Source: Streptomyces violaceoruber
GTDB lineage: Bacteria > Actinomycetota > Actinomycetes > Streptomycetales > Streptomycetaceae
Direction: 5' to 3'
Assembly: GCA_000720805.1 (NCBI GenBank)
Contig: JODI01000129.1
Coordinates: 1-16,142 of the forward strand
Length of the DNA stretch: 16,142 nt
The translations under genes were made by a program, and so were the position numbers. Of this stretch, positions 15,229 to 16,142 are shown one piece after another. The notes below the pieces were generated by a model. That model was not told the origin of the DNA, searched no databases, and saw only the letters and a program-made list of their open reading frames with translations. The first letter of the stretch is position 1; each line of letters opens with the position of its first letter.

Positions 15229-15244
15229 GCATTCCTACGAATGC
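15229..15244 (-). promoter_or_regulatory. Inverted repeat in the purN leader
   Basis: GCATTC-CTAC-GAATGC, perfect 6-bp arms with a 4-base spacer, 45 bases before the purN GTG and about 16-31 bases after the predicted transcription start. A second small stem, CCCCG-GATA-CGGGG (15252-15265), covers the predicted start itself. Either could be an operator or a leader hairpin. Confidence 0.35.
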
Positions 15245-15266
15245 TTCGCGCCCCCGGATACGGGGA

Positions 15267-15294
15267 AGCCTACGAAACGGCCGACCGTCAGCAA
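15267..15294 (-). promoter_or_regulatory. Probable purN-purH promoter
   Basis: On the minus strand, TTGCTG (15294-15289) and TAGGCT (15272-15267) are separated by 16 bases, resembling streptomycete vegetative -35 and -10 boxes. Transcription would start near 15260, giving a leader of about 76 bases before the GTG at 15184. Confidence 0.45.
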
Positions 15295-15322
15295 CGATAC
15301 CGGCACACCGGACGGCCCCCAT

Positions 15323-15351
15323 GGGACGGGGGCGGGGCCGGACGGTAGCGT
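15323..15351 (+). promoter_or_regulatory. Possible promoter of the Gly/Arg-rich membrane protein gene
   Basis: GGGACG (15323-15328) and TAGCGT (15346-15351) are 17 bases apart on the plus strand. The -10 is good and the -35 is weak. It is about 100 bases before the start codon and divergent from the purN promoter. Confidence 0.35.
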
Positions 15352-15452
15352 CTGAGAGGAGCGGGCCCGGGAACGCGGGTGTGGTGTGGTGCGTTCTACC
15401 GGTGACAGCTCCCGCCAGACAGCCGTACCACCTACGGGAAGACGCTCACTTG

Positions 15453-16142
15453 ATGCCGGACCGCAGTCTGCGACTCCTCACGCTCCCCCCGCAGTCACCG
15501 CAGGGAGGGGAGCGCATCGGCGTGCTGCTGCGAGAGCGCCCGGCCTCTCCCCCGGACACGACGGGCACCACGGGAACGCCGTCGGGCGGGGGCACGGGTG
15601 ACGACGGCCGGGGCGGCGGGTCGTCGCACGGTGAGCAGGGTGAGGGCGGCAACGGCGGCGGGCGCACACCTCAGGACGACAGGCGCGAGGGGCGCGAGCG
15701 GGGCGAGCGGGGCGGCGAGCGCGGCGACAACCCCTTCGCCCCGCCTCCGGAGGGCATGCCGGACCGTCCCTGGCAACCGCGCCGTCCGGCGGGCGGCGAG
15801 GGGGCCGACGGCGGCCGGCCCGAGCAGGACGCCGGCGACGGTTCGCCCTGGGGCAACCAGTGGAGCGACCGGCAGCCCGGCCGCTCCCCCGGCGGTTTCG
15901 GCGACCGTCCGGGCGCCCCGAGCAACGGCCCCGAGGGACCGGGGAACTCCGGCTCCGGCACGAACATGCAGTGGGATCCGACGGACCCGGCCCAGCGACG
16001 CGCACGGTACTCCCTGCTGAGCGGTATGTGGGCCTTCTTCTTCGTCCTCTTCGGCTGGCCGTCCGCGGCCCTGCTGCTCGGCGCGCTGGCCATGTACTGG
16101 AGCATCAGCGCCCTGCGTGCCAAGCCCCGCACCCCCGACCCC
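15453..16142 (+). CDS. Gly/Arg-rich membrane protein, 5' part only (runs off the window)
   Basis: An uninterrupted frame of 230 codons from the ATG at 15453 to the last base, with no stop, so the gene continues outside. Residues 1-30 include [19 protein letters not shown]. Residues about 35-180 are low-complexity Gly/Arg/Glu/Pro with an [13 protein letters not shown] tract (79-91) and tryptophan motifs ([23 protein letters not shown]). Two hydrophobic segments follow at about 188-205 and 207-221 ([16 protein letters not shown], then [10 protein letters not shown]). It looks like a streptomycete membrane protein with a disordered cytoplasmic N-terminus; the function is unknown. The adjacent in-frame TTG at 15450 is an equally good start, since GGGAAG lies eight bases before it and eleven before the ATG. 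It is divergent from purN. Confidence 0.75.
   Translation, partial: MPDRSLRLLTLPPQSPQGGERIGVLLRERPASPPDTTGTTGTPSGGGTGDDGRGGGSSHGEQGEGGNGGGRTPQDDRREGRERGERGGERGDNPFAPPPEGMPDRPWQPRRPAGGEGADGGRPEQDAGDGSPWGNQWSDRQPGRSPGGFGDRPGAPSNGPEGPGNSGSGTNMQWDPTDPAQRRARYSLLSGMWAFFFVLFGWPSAALLLGALAMYWSISALRAKPRTPDP

Overview
This window is a piece of high-GC actinobacterial chromosome, almost certainly from Streptomyces. The evidence is strong G/C bias at third codon positions (which opens long antisense frames), several GTG/TTG starts with GGAG-type ribosome sites, short GTGA start/stop overlaps, and typical streptomycete families (HTH plus DUF2690 membrane regulators, DUF3017, proline/glycine-rich membrane proteins). 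Core metabolic genes (mdh, folD, purN, purH) are interspersed with poorly characterised regulatory and membrane genes. No RNA gene, insertion sequence, prophage or CRISPR array was seen.

Layout. 1-1561: a GbsA-type betaine aldehyde dehydrogenase (-), with a short tandem repeat crossing its stop codon. 1747-2786: a one-TM protein with a collagen-like Gly-Gln-Pro stretch (-). 2787-2904: a divergent control region with a palindrome over the probable -10 of a MarR-GNAT gene. 2905-3807: that MarR-acetyltransferase fusion (+). 3808-3843: a 15-bp-stem terminator between convergent genes. 3871-4860: malate dehydrogenase (-), preceded by about 490 bases of non-coding sequence with a 43-bp direct repeat and a strong hairpin. 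5354-7587: two neighbouring membrane-anchored HTH proteins with related DNA-binding domains (-). 7846-9466: folD followed by an overlapping DUF3017 membrane protein gene (-). 9776-10342: a four-helix membrane protein with a Gln/Pro/Gly/Tyr-rich N-terminus (+). 10475-12837: a two-gene operon of a divergent FHA plus winged-helix protein and a Ser/Thr kinase whose outer domain resembles a lytic transglycosylase (+). 12990-15184: purN-purH, overlapping by four bases (-). 15453 to the end: the start of a glycine/arginine-rich membrane protein that runs off the window (+).

How they fit together. PurN, PurH and FolD share one-carbon and purine metabolism: FolD makes the 10-formyl-THF consumed by PurN and PurH. 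Malate dehydrogenase serves the TCA cycle, and betaine aldehyde dehydrogenase makes the osmoprotectant glycine betaine. The most unusual locus is the FHA/winged-helix and kinase/SLT pair: its domain layout suggests a route from the cell wall through a transmembrane kinase to a possible DNA-binding partner. The two HTH-TM genes form a second candidate envelope-to-DNA regulatory locus. Functions of these two loci are inferred from domain layout alone.
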